Assembly: GCF_902833055.1 (NCBI RefSeq)
Contig: NZ_CADFEJ010000021.1
Coordinates: 1 to 64,000 of the forward strand
Direction: 5' to 3'
Length of the DNA stretch: 64,000 nt
From: Burkholderia territorii
GTDB taxonomy: Bacteria > Pseudomonadota > Gammaproteobacteria > Burkholderiales > Burkholderiaceae
How positions within the stretch are numbered: the first letter of the stretch is position 1; every line of letters starts with the position of its first letter. Positions 55,264 to 63,291 of the stretch are shown piece by piece. The position numbers were made by a program, and so were the translations under genes. Below the pieces are notes generated by a model. The model worked only from the letters and a program-made list of their open reading frames with translations, had not been told where the DNA came from and did no database searches.

Positions 55264-56586
55264 TCAGCGCAGCCCGTAGATCGCCTGGTTCACGATGTTC
55301 TCGAGCCGCTCCTGCGCGCCGCTCACATGTCGCGGGTCCACGCCGCGCGCGAGCGCGTCGTCCGCGAGCGACTGCAGCGTATAGCCGCCCGACAGGATCT
55401 TGCGGCCGAACGCGTCGTCCCACTGCGCGTAGCGCTGCCGGCGCAGCGCGTCGAGCCGGTCGTTCTCGACCAGTACGGCCGCGCGTTCGAGCGCGAGCGC
55501 GAGCACGTCGATCGCACCGACGTGGCCGTGGAAGAGATCTTCCGGATCGACGCTCTGGCGCCGCACCTTCGCGTCGAAGTTCATCCCGCCGGTCGTGAAG
55601 CCGCCGTGCCGCAGGATCTCGTAGAACGCGAGCGTCAGTTCCTCGACGCTGTTCGGGAACTGATCGGTATCCCAACCGTTCTGCGGATCGCCCCGGTTCG
55701 CGTCGACGCTGCCGAACACGCCGAGTGCGAACGCGTTGGCAATCTCGTGATGGAACGAGTGGCCGGCGAGCGTCGCATGGTTCGCCTCGATGTTCACGCG
55801 AATCTCGTTCTGCAGTCCGTATTGCACGAGAAAACCGTGCACGGTCGCGACGTCGTAGTCGTACTGGTGCTTGGTCGGCTCCTGCGGTTTCGGCTCGATC
55901 AGCAGCGCGCCGTTGAAGCCGATTCGATGCTTGTGCTCGACGACCATCGACAGGAAGCGCGCGAATTGCTCGCGCTCGCGCTTCAGGTCGGTATTGAGCA
56001 GCGTCTCGTAGCCTTCGCGGCCGCCCCACAGTACGTAGTTCTCGCCGCCGAGCCGATGCGTCGCATCGAGCGCGTGGCACACCTGGGTCGCAGCCCACGC
56101 GAACACGTCGGGGTTCGGGTTCGTCGCGGCGCCCGCCGCGAAGCGCGGGTGCGAGAACAGGTTCGCCGTGCCCCACAGCAGCCGCACGCCGCTTGCCTGC
56201 TGGCGCTCGCCGAGATAGTCGACCATCCGCGCGAAATTGGCCGCGTACTCGCGCAGGCTGTCGCCTTCCGGCGCGACGTCGGTGTCGTGGAACGTATAGA
56301 AAGGCGTGCCGAGCTTCGTGAAGAACTCGAATGCCGCATCGGCCTTCATGCGCGCACGTTCGAGCGCGTCGCCAGGCTGCTGCCACGGCCGCTGGAACGC
56401 GCCCTGCCCGAAGATGTCGTGCCCCGGCCAGACGAACGTGTGCCAGTAGCAGACCGCAATCCGCAGATGCTCGGCGAGCGTCTTGCCGAGCACACGCTTC
56501 TCGGGGTCGTAATAGTGGTAAGCCAGCGGGTTGTCCGACTGCGGACCTTCGTAGCGAATCGCGGGAATGTGTTCGAAATACGACAT
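55264..56586 (-). CDS. xylA: Xylose isomerase
   Basis: A 440-residue metal-dependent isomerase converting D-xylose to D-xylulose. Catalytic His100 and Asp103 lie in YTFHDTDVAPEG. The metal-site signature LWGGREGYETLLNTDL is followed by LLIEPKPQEPTKHQYDYD and INIEANHATL-like VNIEANHATLAGHSFHH. Length matches class II (E. coli-type) enzymes. GGAG is placed 6 nt before the ATG. First gene of the operon, divergent from xylR. Confidence 0.97.
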   Translation of the reverse strand: MSYFEHIPAIRYEGPQSDNPLAYHYYDPEKRVLGKTLAEHLRIAVCYWHTFVWPGHDIFGQGAFQRPWQQPGDALERARMKADAAFEFFTKLGTPFYTFHDTDVAPEGDSLREYAANFARMVDYLGERQQASGVRLLWGTANLFSHPRFAAGAATNPNPDVFAWAATQVCHALDATHRLGGENYVLWGGREGYETLLNTDLKREREQFARFLSMVVEHKHRIGFNGALLIEPKPQEPTKHQYDYDVATVHGFLVQYGLQNEIRVNIEANHATLAGHSFHHEIANAFALGVFGSVDANRGDPQNGWDTDQFPNSVEELTLAFYEILRHGGFTTGGMNFDAKVRRQSVDPEDLFHGHVGAIDVLALALERAAVLVENDRLDALRRQRYAQWDDAFGRKILSGGYTLQSLADDALARGVDPRHVSGAQERLENIVNQAIYGLR

Positions 56587-56851
56587 GGCGTCTCCGTGCT
56601 GGTCTTGTTGCAGCGCAACGCGCGTCGCGACGGCGACGCACGCGGCCGAATCCGGTTGGCTGGATCGTGCCCGCGCGCCTGCCGGCCGGCAATTGCGAAA
56701 TTGCGCAGCACGCTTAACGTTTCTTGCCAGCCGCTGCGCGCGGCCCGCGTTCCGTCCTACAATCGCCGGACACCAGAGAACCGCGCGACATCGCCCGTGC
56801 GCCCCGGAGACAACGGCGAGCCGCCCTTGCGGCACCCGCCTCGAGACCGAC
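56587..56851. promoter_or_regulatory. xylA-xylR divergent promoter region
   Basis: The 265-bp gap between divergently transcribed xylA and xylR. A direct repeat AATTGCG at 56691-56697 and 56699-56705 (8-bp period) is a candidate part of an XylR site, since AraC-type proteins bind direct repeats. A possible -10 element TACAAT at 56758-56763 faces xylR, without a good -35. Inference only. Confidence 0.4.
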
Positions 56852-58045
56852 ATGACCCGTGCCCCTTCCGCCCAGACGCCGCACCGCATCGCGCTGCTGT
56901 TCAATGCGAACAAGGTCTACGACCGCGAGATCATCAGCGGCATCGGCCAGTACCTGCACACGACGCGCGTCGTGTGGGACCTGTTCCTCGAAGACGACTT
57001 CCGCTGCCGGCTCGCCGGCATCGAACGCTTCGACGGCGACGGCATCATCGCGGACTTCGACGATCCAGCCGTCGCCGACGCGCTCGCCGGTTCGCCGCTG
57101 CCGATCGTCGCGGTCGGCTCGTCGTACGAGGATCCGGCGCAGTACCCGGACGGCGTCCCATATATTGCGACGGACAACCCGAAGCTCGTGTCGCTCGCCT
57201 ATACGCACCTGATCGGCGCGGGGCTCGCGCATTTCGCGATGTACAGCCTGCCGGCCGCGCAGGAGAACCGCTGGGCGCAGCAGCGCGAGCTCGCGTTCGA
57301 CCGGCTCGCACGCGCGGACGGGCTCGACGCGCCGATCTACCGCGGCGTGTCGACGAGCGCGTCGGGGTGGAACCATGCGATCGAGCAGCTGATCGACTGG
57401 CTGCATGCGCTGCCGAAGCCCGTCGGCGTGATCGCGGTCACGGATGCGCGCGCGCGGCATCTGCTGCAGGCATGCCTGCTGGCCGGCATCGCGGTGCCGG
57501 AACAGGTCGCGATCATCGGCATCGACAACGATCCGCTCACGCGCACGCTGACGCGCATTCCGCTGTCGTCCGTGATCCAGGGCACCGAGGAAATGGGCCG
57601 CACCGCCGCGCACCTGCTGCACCGGATGCTGCGCGGCGCAAGGTTTCCCGGGCAACGGATCCTCGTGCCGCCGGTCGGCATCAACGTGCTCGAATCGACG
57701 CGCCACCAGCCGCTCGCGAGCCCGCACGTGATGCGCGCGCGGCATTTCATCCGGCAGTACGCGTGCCAGGGGATCAAGACCGAGCAGGTCGCCGACTATG
57801 TCGGCGTGTCGCGCTCGCTGCTCGAAGAACACTTCCGGCGCGAGCTGCAACGCACCGTGCACCAGGAGATCCTGCGTCACAAGATCGAGGCGGCGCAGGC
57901 GCTGCTCGCCAGCCGCAATGCATCGAGCGCGGAAGTCGCGATCCGCTGCGGCTTCACGTCGCTGCAATACATGTACGCGGTGTTCCGCCGCGAACTCGGC
58001 TGCACGCCGCGCGAATACCAGGAACGCGCGGCATCGGCCCACTGA
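56852..58045 (+). CDS. xylR: Xylose operon transcriptional activator, XylR type
   Basis: A 397-residue regulator with an N-terminal periplasmic-binding-protein-like sugar domain (about 10-285; RIALLFNANKVYDREIISGI, EQVAIIGIDNDP) and a C-terminal AraC helix-turn-helix (about 290-395; IKTEQVADYVGVSRSLLEEHFR; SSAEVAIRCGFTSLQYMYAVFRRELG). Architecture and length match E. coli XylR. The ATG at 56852 starts just before the sensor domain; the in-frame upstream extension lacks any family feature. Expected to activate xylABFGH with xylose. Confidence 0.93.
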   Translation: MTRAPSAQTPHRIALLFNANKVYDREIISGIGQYLHTTRVVWDLFLEDDFRCRLAGIERFDGDGIIADFDDPAVADALAGSPLPIVAVGSSYEDPAQYPDGVPYIATDNPKLVSLAYTHLIGAGLAHFAMYSLPAAQENRWAQQRELAFDRLARADGLDAPIYRGVSTSASGWNHAIEQLIDWLHALPKPVGVIAVTDARARHLLQACLLAGIAVPEQVAIIGIDNDPLTRTLTRIPLSSVIQGTEEMGRTAAHLLHRMLRGARFPGQRILVPPVGINVLESTRHQPLASPHVMRARHFIRQYACQGIKTEQVADYVGVSRSLLEEHFRRELQRTVHQEILRHKIEAAQALLASRNASSAEVAIRCGFTSLQYMYAVFRRELGCTPREYQERAASAH

Positions 58046-58070
58046 ATTCACCGCCCACGAGCGACCACTC

Positions 58071-59159
58071 ATGCATATCGACACCGACTCCCCCCGCCCG
58101 GCATCCGACGTCGGCCGCATTCCGTCCGAACCGTGGGGCACGCTGCCCGGCGGCGACCCGGTGCGGCGCTATACGCTGCGCAACGCGCACGGGATGCGCG
58201 TCGTCGTCAGCGATCTCGGCGCGACCGTCGTGTCGTGGCTCGCCCCCGACCGCACCGGGCGCTTCGCCGATATCGTGCTGGCCCACGACACGCCGGCCGA
58301 GTACCTCGAGTCGGGCGCGTACCTCGGCGCGACGGTCGGCCGCTGGGCGAACCGGATCGCGGGTGCGCGCTTCACGCTCGACGGCATCGACTACACGCTC
58401 GACCGCAACGAGAACGGCAATCTGCTGCACGGCGGCGCGAGCGGCTTTCATCGCGCGCGCTGGGACGTGATCGACGATCTGGGCGGGCTGACGCTGCGGC
58501 TCGACTCGCCGGAGGGCGATGCGGGATTTCCCGGCAACGTGAGCGTGCAGGTGCGCTACGCGCTCGACGATGACGGCACGCTGACGATCGATTATTCGGC
58601 CCGCACCGATGCACCGACGCCGCTGAACCTCACGAATCACAGCTACTTCAATCTCAGCGGGCGCGCGGGCAGCGACGTGCGCGGCCACCTGCTGCAGATC
58701 GACGCCGACGCGTTCGTCGAAGTCGACGACGCGTTGATCCCGACCGGCACGGCCGACGTGACGGGCACGGCGTTCGATTTCCGGCAAAGCGCGCCGATCG
58801 GCGCCCGCCTCGGCTGGCCGCATGCGCAGCTCGCGCGCGGGCGCGGCTTCGACCACTGCTACGTGCTGCGCGACCCCGCGCGCGGCGTGCGGCCCGTCGC
58901 ATCGATCTACGATCCGGAAAGCGGGCGGGAGCTCGTGGTAGCGACGGATCAGCGCGGGCTGCAGCTCTATACGGGCAACTATCTGGACGATGTGCGCGTG
59001 GGCGGCGGCGTCCGGTGCCAACGACATGCGGCGCTGTGCGTCGAAGCCGGTTTTTATCCGAACCAGGTCAACATGGACACGTTGCGCGACGAAACCATCC
59101 TTCATCCCGGTGACACTTATCGCCAGACGACGCGGTATCGGGTCGGCATTCGTGCGTAG
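58071..59159 (+). CDS. galM: Aldose 1-epimerase (mutarotase)
   Basis: A 362-residue mutarotase interconverting alpha and beta anomers, supplying the anomer used by xylose isomerase. Motifs: LGATVGRWANRIAGARF, LHGGASGFHRARWD, catalytic His region NLTNHSYFNLSG, GFDHCYVL and catalytic Glu in CVEAGFYPNQVN. Follows xylR by 25 bp in the same direction. The symbol is by family; a xylose-specific role comes from context. Confidence 0.92.
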   Translation: MHIDTDSPRPASDVGRIPSEPWGTLPGGDPVRRYTLRNAHGMRVVVSDLGATVVSWLAPDRTGRFADIVLAHDTPAEYLESGAYLGATVGRWANRIAGARFTLDGIDYTLDRNENGNLLHGGASGFHRARWDVIDDLGGLTLRLDSPEGDAGFPGNVSVQVRYALDDDGTLTIDYSARTDAPTPLNLTNHSYFNLSGRAGSDVRGHLLQIDADAFVEVDDALIPTGTADVTGTAFDFRQSAPIGARLGWPHAQLARGRGFDHCYVLRDPARGVRPVASIYDPESGRELVVATDQRGLQLYTGNYLDDVRVGGGVRCQRHAALCVEAGFYPNQVNMDTLRDETILHPGDTYRQTTRYRVGIRA

Positions 59160-59273
59160 CGGGAGCGGGTATGCACCGCGTCGGCACGGCGGCTCCGGAG
59201 GCCACGGAGTCAATCACGCATGCCGGTATACCGATTGATCCATGGCGCAAACTACAACCGTTGCCCTTCCCGC

Positions 59274-60302
59274 TCACTCCGGATAGAACCGCTTCATCCA
59301 GCGTCGATACACGGCAATCGACGTCTCGCCAGCCATCAGTTTCGGATGGTCGATGAAATTCCTGTGGTTCCAGATGGGGAAATCGTGCTTGGCCACGCCG
59401 ATCGCCCAACGATGCGCGAATGCCACCAGCACCGAATTGATCGGGGTGCGCAACCATCGTGGCAGTGCGGCGACCCGCGCCACATGCACGGCATTCGATA
59501 CTCTGAGCGTCCACTTCAACGGCGCGGTCGGCGTGGTGAAGACCTTCGTGACAACGGTCGCGCCGAGGCTCGGCGCGGTGCTGGTCCCGATCACGCATCC
59601 TACGCCGTAGTTGACGAAGCGCATGTTGATCAGCACGCCGCGAAACCGCCCCGTCATGTCGAAAGTGATCGACGATTGCCCGACTTCGTGGGTCATCGAT
59701 GTATCGGTAAACCCGTGCAAATGCGCAAAATGCAGGACGTCGGCGCTGTTCTCGCCGACGTCGTGCACGTAACCGTCGAACAGGTCGCAGCTTGTCTTCG
59801 GCGAACTGAATCCGCCGCGCGTGTCGATTTCGTCGATCTCCCAGTCCGGTTGCGCATCTTCGCTATCGCGCCAGACCAGCACGACGCCGTTGCGCTCGCA
59901 CGTCAGCCAGCGGGCAAGCGCGGCACGCGGTGGCATGCGATCGCCGGGTGCTCGGGCGCAGGTTCCGTCGGGCCCGAATGCCAGCCCGTGAAACGGACAC
60001 ACCAGGTGGTCGCAATCGACTTTCCCGCCGTGTCCGAGATGCGCACCCAGGTGCGGGCAATATGGCTCCGCCGCGTGCGCTTCACCTCGCGCCGTGCGAT
60101 ACACGATCAATTCGTGCCCCATGAACGGAGCGATACGCACGTCGCCAGGCTTGAGTTCATCGCTGTAGCACAGCGCGAACCAGCCATTCGGATAGGGCAT
60201 CGGGCGCCGACGCCTGATGACCGGTTCGGGCAACGTGGCGGCGCCCATGTCGGCACGTGCAATCGCGAACGGATCGAATTGATGGACGTCCGATGGGGTC
60301 AT
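59274..60302 (-). CDS. Rieske non-heme iron oxygenase (KshA/DAF-36-like), copy 1
   Basis: A 342-residue oxygenase component. The Rieske [2Fe-2S] ligands are Cys82, His84 (YCPHLGAHLG), Cys102 and His105 (VCPFHGLAFG). The mononuclear iron site is D-x2-H-x4-H with Asp188, His191 and His196 (ENSADVLHFAHLHGF). This spacing and the N-terminal layout are those of steroid-acting Rieske enzymes (3-ketosteroid 9-alpha-hydroxylase and Neverland/DAF-36) rather than ring-dihydroxylating alpha subunits. ATG 60302 overlaps the P450 stop by 4 bp and has GGAG 9 nt upstream. Last gene of the terpenoid-type operon. No reductase gene is visible nearby, so electrons must come from elsewhere. Ends RRWMKRFYPE, as does copy 2. 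Confidence 0.9.
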   Translation of the reverse strand: MTPSDVHQFDPFAIARADMGAATLPEPVIRRRRPMPYPNGWFALCYSDELKPGDVRIAPFMGHELIVYRTARGEAHAAEPYCPHLGAHLGHGGKVDCDHLVCPFHGLAFGPDGTCARAPGDRMPPRAALARWLTCERNGVVLVWRDSEDAQPDWEIDEIDTRGGFSSPKTSCDLFDGYVHDVGENSADVLHFAHLHGFTDTSMTHEVGQSSITFDMTGRFRGVLINMRFVNYGVGCVIGTSTAPSLGATVVTKVFTTPTAPLKWTLRVSNAVHVARVAALPRWLRTPINSVLVAFAHRWAIGVAKHDFPIWNHRNFIDHPKLMAGETSIAVYRRWMKRFYPE

Positions 60303-61672
60303 GACGGAATCTCCGGCAGGGTGTCGTCCTTCGACGAGACGGAACGAAATGCCACCTGCGTTTGCCGAGACGGATAGTTGATCGGGAAGCGGCGACGCCC
60401 GCCGGTTCGCGGCGGCACGAGCTGCGGGCGCAGGTTCCGTTCGTCGAGTACCAGCGCCAGCGTCACGGCGAACTGCACCAGTTGCATGCATGCCGTATGA
60501 AATCCGAGGCAGCGGTGCGGCCCGCTGCCGAATTGCAGTGTCTGAATTGGCTTGTGTGTGCCGTGATGTTCGAGCCAGCGCTGCGGCAGGAACGCATCCG
60601 GCTGCGGATAGAGCGACGGCGCGCGGGACAGCAGAATCAGCGGGATGATCAGCCGCGTTCCGGCCTCGAGTTCGCGTCCGCCCAACTCGATCCGTTCCCG
60701 CGTTCGGCGAAACACCAGCGGAAACGCGGGTTCGGTGCGCAGCGTTTCCAGAAACAGCGCTTCGGCAAACGGGAAGCGTGCCAGCTCCGACGGATTCCGC
60801 GGCACGGCACCCGCCGCGCGGGCTTCGGCGACGAGCGCATCCCAGTGATCAGGGTACTCGGTCAGCCGGATCACCAGATGCGCCATCGTGACCGCCGTGG
60901 TCTTGTGCGCCGCGTGAATCAGCGCGCGCAGATTGCCCAGCAAATTCGACTCCGGGGACGACGCGTCCGGCGCAGCCGGCGAGCGGACCAGTGTTGCGAG
61001 CAGGCCGCTGTCACCGGCGTTTCGTCGGAGTTCGTCGACGAGCGCACGCAGACGCGCATCGATCCACGCCTGCGCGCGGCGACTGCGCCGTTGCGGCGTG
61101 CCGGGTAGGTCGACCGGCAGCAGCGAAACCAGCGCATAGTGCCGGTAGTGCGTCTCCCAGGTCGCGATATCGTCTTCCGCGATCCCGAGCATGCGAAATA
61201 TCATCGTCAGCGTAAGCGCACTCGTCTCGTCGACCAGGTCGATCGGCCCGCGCGCCGGCCACTCACGGATCCACGACATCATCACGTCGGCGAACAGCTC
61301 GCCCACCTTCGCGGCGGACAGCCCTTGCGGCTGGAACGACGGATTCGCCCATGCGCGCGTGCGCCGGTGAAGCTCGCCGTCCTGCGTGGCCATCGTGTCG
61401 CGCATCGCCGGTGCGACGTCGCCCAGCAAGTCCGCGAGCACGTCCTTGTTGTTGAACAGATCGAAGGCGTCCGGGCGCGTGCAGACCAGCATTCGGCCCA
61501 TCGCGCCCATATCGAGCCAGAAGTGTGTTCCCCAGTGGCGTTCGCCGTAAGCAAGCAGGTCCGGCAACGCGCGCGCGACGGCGGGCAGATGGCCGACCAC
61601 CGGAAAGGCCCCGGGCAGTACCGGCATCCCCTGCAGCATGCGCACCCGGCGACTCAATGGATTTAACAGCAT
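60299..61672 (-). CDS. Cytochrome P450
   Basis: A 457-residue soluble P450. Heme loop FGSGPHRCLGFH with axial Cys388, ExxR pair Glu309/Arg312 (LETLR), and meander FLPQRWLEHH. The I-helix motif reads AAHKTT (254-259): where most P450s have a Glu or Asp before the conserved Thr pair, this has Lys257, so proton delivery may differ. ATG 61672 overlaps the end of the cyclase gene by 10 bp; the stop overlaps the Rieske start by 4 bp. Expected to oxidise the cyclised product of the upstream enzyme. No membrane anchor. Confidence 0.92.
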   Translation of the reverse strand: MLLNPLSRRVRMLQGMPVLPGAFPVVGHLPAVARALPDLLAYGERHWGTHFWLDMGAMGRMLVCTRPDAFDLFNNKDVLADLLGDVAPAMRDTMATQDGELHRRTRAWANPSFQPQGLSAAKVGELFADVMMSWIREWPARGPIDLVDETSALTLTMIFRMLGIAEDDIATWETHYRHYALVSLLPVDLPGTPQRRSRRAQAWIDARLRALVDELRRNAGDSGLLATLVRSPAAPDASSPESNLLGNLRALIHAAHKTTAVTMAHLVIRLTEYPDHWDALVAEARAAGAVPRNPSELARFPFAEALFLETLRTEPAFPLVFRRTRERIELGGRELEAGTRLIIPLILLSRAPSLYPQPDAFLPQRWLEHHGTHKPIQTLQFGSGPHRCLGFHTACMQLVQFAVTLALVLDERNLRPQLVPPRTGGRRRFPINYPSRQTQVAFRSVSSKDDTLPEIPS

Positions 61673-63228
61673 GCGGCCTCCCGTGCGTCGACGCGCCGAT
61701 GGGCCGCCCACAGTCCGGCCAGTTCGACCGCGCGCACCACACGGGTCGGACGCGACAGCTCCTTGTTGATCCAGAGCGCCGGCGCCCGCGACGATCGGTA
61801 GTAGGCATCGCGCATCCAGCGGAACGCCTTCAGCAGGCTGTCGCGGGCTACCGGCGGCACCGGCCCGCGCGTACACGTACACAGCCTGTCGATCGTCAGT
61901 ACGGCATACGCGGTCTCCTCGAAATTCGGCGTGCCCGTTCCGGCCCATCCGCCATTCGCGTGCTGGCAGGCCAGCAAGCTTTCGAGCGTCCGTGCGCCGT
62001 GTCGCTCGACCTCGTCGTGATCGAGCGCGGCGAACGCGTGGCAGGTCAGGAAAAACGGCGAAGCATGCCATTTGTCGCCGCGCCACAAGCCGTCGATGTC
62101 GCGCTGCGCGAGCACGTACGCGCTCACCGCAGCGCGCGGCTCGTGCTGCAGCCGAAGTGCGTGCATGGCATGCACCGTGGTAGACAGCGACGGATTGCGC
62201 TCGCCCGGGCAGGTCGCATAGACGTCGCCGTTGGCGAAGTGCGCGAGCGAACGGCAGGACGTGGCGGCCCCCGCCATCGACAGCGCGGCGATCGCAACGG
62301 ACGTCGTATCGCCGTCGGGATCGAAGCCGGCCGCGAAGCTTGCCCCGCGTTCGCCGATCCGGGCGCTCAGGAAGGAAGCAGCGCGCGTCATCGGTTCGAT
62401 CAGCGCGGGATGAGCGTTCAACCCGCCAAGGCCGAGCGAGTACAGTACGTACGCGCATTCGAAAACGTCGAGCGGCCACACGTAGGGAAACACGCCGGGC
62501 ACCGCAGCCTCGCTTCCCCGCCATGCTTGCTGGAGGTAATTCGCGGCGCGCTCCATCAACGCGGGGGCCAGCCCATGGTCGTGAGCGGCCCGCAGCCAGG
62601 CCGCCGTCGCCGACGGGCTGATCGCAAGGCTACCCTCCGGCCCGAGCGACGCGGCGACGGGCACGCTTCCCCATGCTTCCCAGCAGTGCAATGCCGGATG
62701 GCCGGCGGGCAACGCTGCCGCACCGCCCAGCTTCGCGAGGCGCGCCTGCCCGATGACGTTCAACGTCGCAGGCGGACTCAACGAAAACCGCAAGCCGGCC
62801 CGTTGCGCTTCTGCGTGCAGGCGTGGCCAGATGATCTCCAACCCAACCGGAATGTCGTCGAGCGTCGCGGTGCGCCAGTAAGGAGCCTGCCGATCGAGGA
62901 ACGCGCATCCGGCATCGATCGCGGCGTGGTATCGCCGGTTGTCGGCTCGTTGAAGCGCAAGCATCGCGGCCAGCGTCGACGCGACGCGAAACTTCGGAAA
63001 GCCCGGATCGCACCACCCGCCGTCGGCGTGTTGCGCGTCGCGCAGCCAGTCCTGCACCGTTCGGCGATCACCCGTCGCGGGCTGATGAAACAAGACCAGC
63101 GCGGTTTCGTAGACCGACGCGGCCGTCCGTGCGTCGTCGGGCAAACCGGTGACCAGCTCGCGGAGCTCCGACACAAGCTCGTCCGCGAGACGGTCTTGTC
63201 CAGCCGGTTCGGAACGTTCGTCGATCAT
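61663..63228 (-). CDS. Class II terpene cyclase-like protein (prenyltransferase/squalene-oxidase repeats)
   Basis: A 521-residue double alpha-barrel protein, the size of bacterial class II diterpene cyclases and shorter than squalene-hopene cyclases. QW-like repeats include HADGGWCDPGFPKFRVASTLA (about 67-88) and QHANGGWAGTGTPNFEETAY (422-441). The protonating Asp motif appears as DPDGDTTS (303-310), i.e. D305-G-D307-T-T-S, a DxDT variant of the usual DxDD. No class I DDxxD/NSE domain is present, so it should protonate and cyclise a polyprenyl diphosphate or alkene without ionising it. ATG 63228; the end overlaps the P450 start by 10 bp. Substrate chain length unknown; a prenyl-diphosphate synthase is not in the window. 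Confidence 0.85.
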   Translation of the reverse strand: MIDERSEPAGQDRLADELVSELRELVTGLPDDARTAASVYETALVLFHQPATGDRRTVQDWLRDAQHADGGWCDPGFPKFRVASTLAAMLALQRADNRRYHAAIDAGCAFLDRQAPYWRTATLDDIPVGLEIIWPRLHAEAQRAGLRFSLSPPATLNVIGQARLAKLGGAAALPAGHPALHCWEAWGSVPVAASLGPEGSLAISPSATAAWLRAAHDHGLAPALMERAANYLQQAWRGSEAAVPGVFPYVWPLDVFECAYVLYSLGLGGLNAHPALIEPMTRAASFLSARIGERGASFAAGFDPDGDTTSVAIAALSMAGAATSCRSLAHFANGDVYATCPGERNPSLSTTVHAMHALRLQHEPRAAVSAYVLAQRDIDGLWRGDKWHASPFFLTCHAFAALDHDEVERHGARTLESLLACQHANGGWAGTGTPNFEETAYAVLTIDRLCTCTRGPVPPVARDSLLKAFRWMRDAYYRSSRAPALWINKELSRPTRVVRAVELAGLWAAHRRVDAREAACC

Positions 63229-63291
63229 GACAGAGTTCTCAAGTTACCGAGTCGTATCGCCGTCGATGTGAAGATGGCCCGGGGGGGCGAT

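Noticed and set aside
61673..62524. In-frame N-terminal extension of the P450 reading frame to 62524
   Set aside because: It runs antiparallel in phase through the cyclase gene with Arg-rich sequence; the P450 family start lies at 61672.
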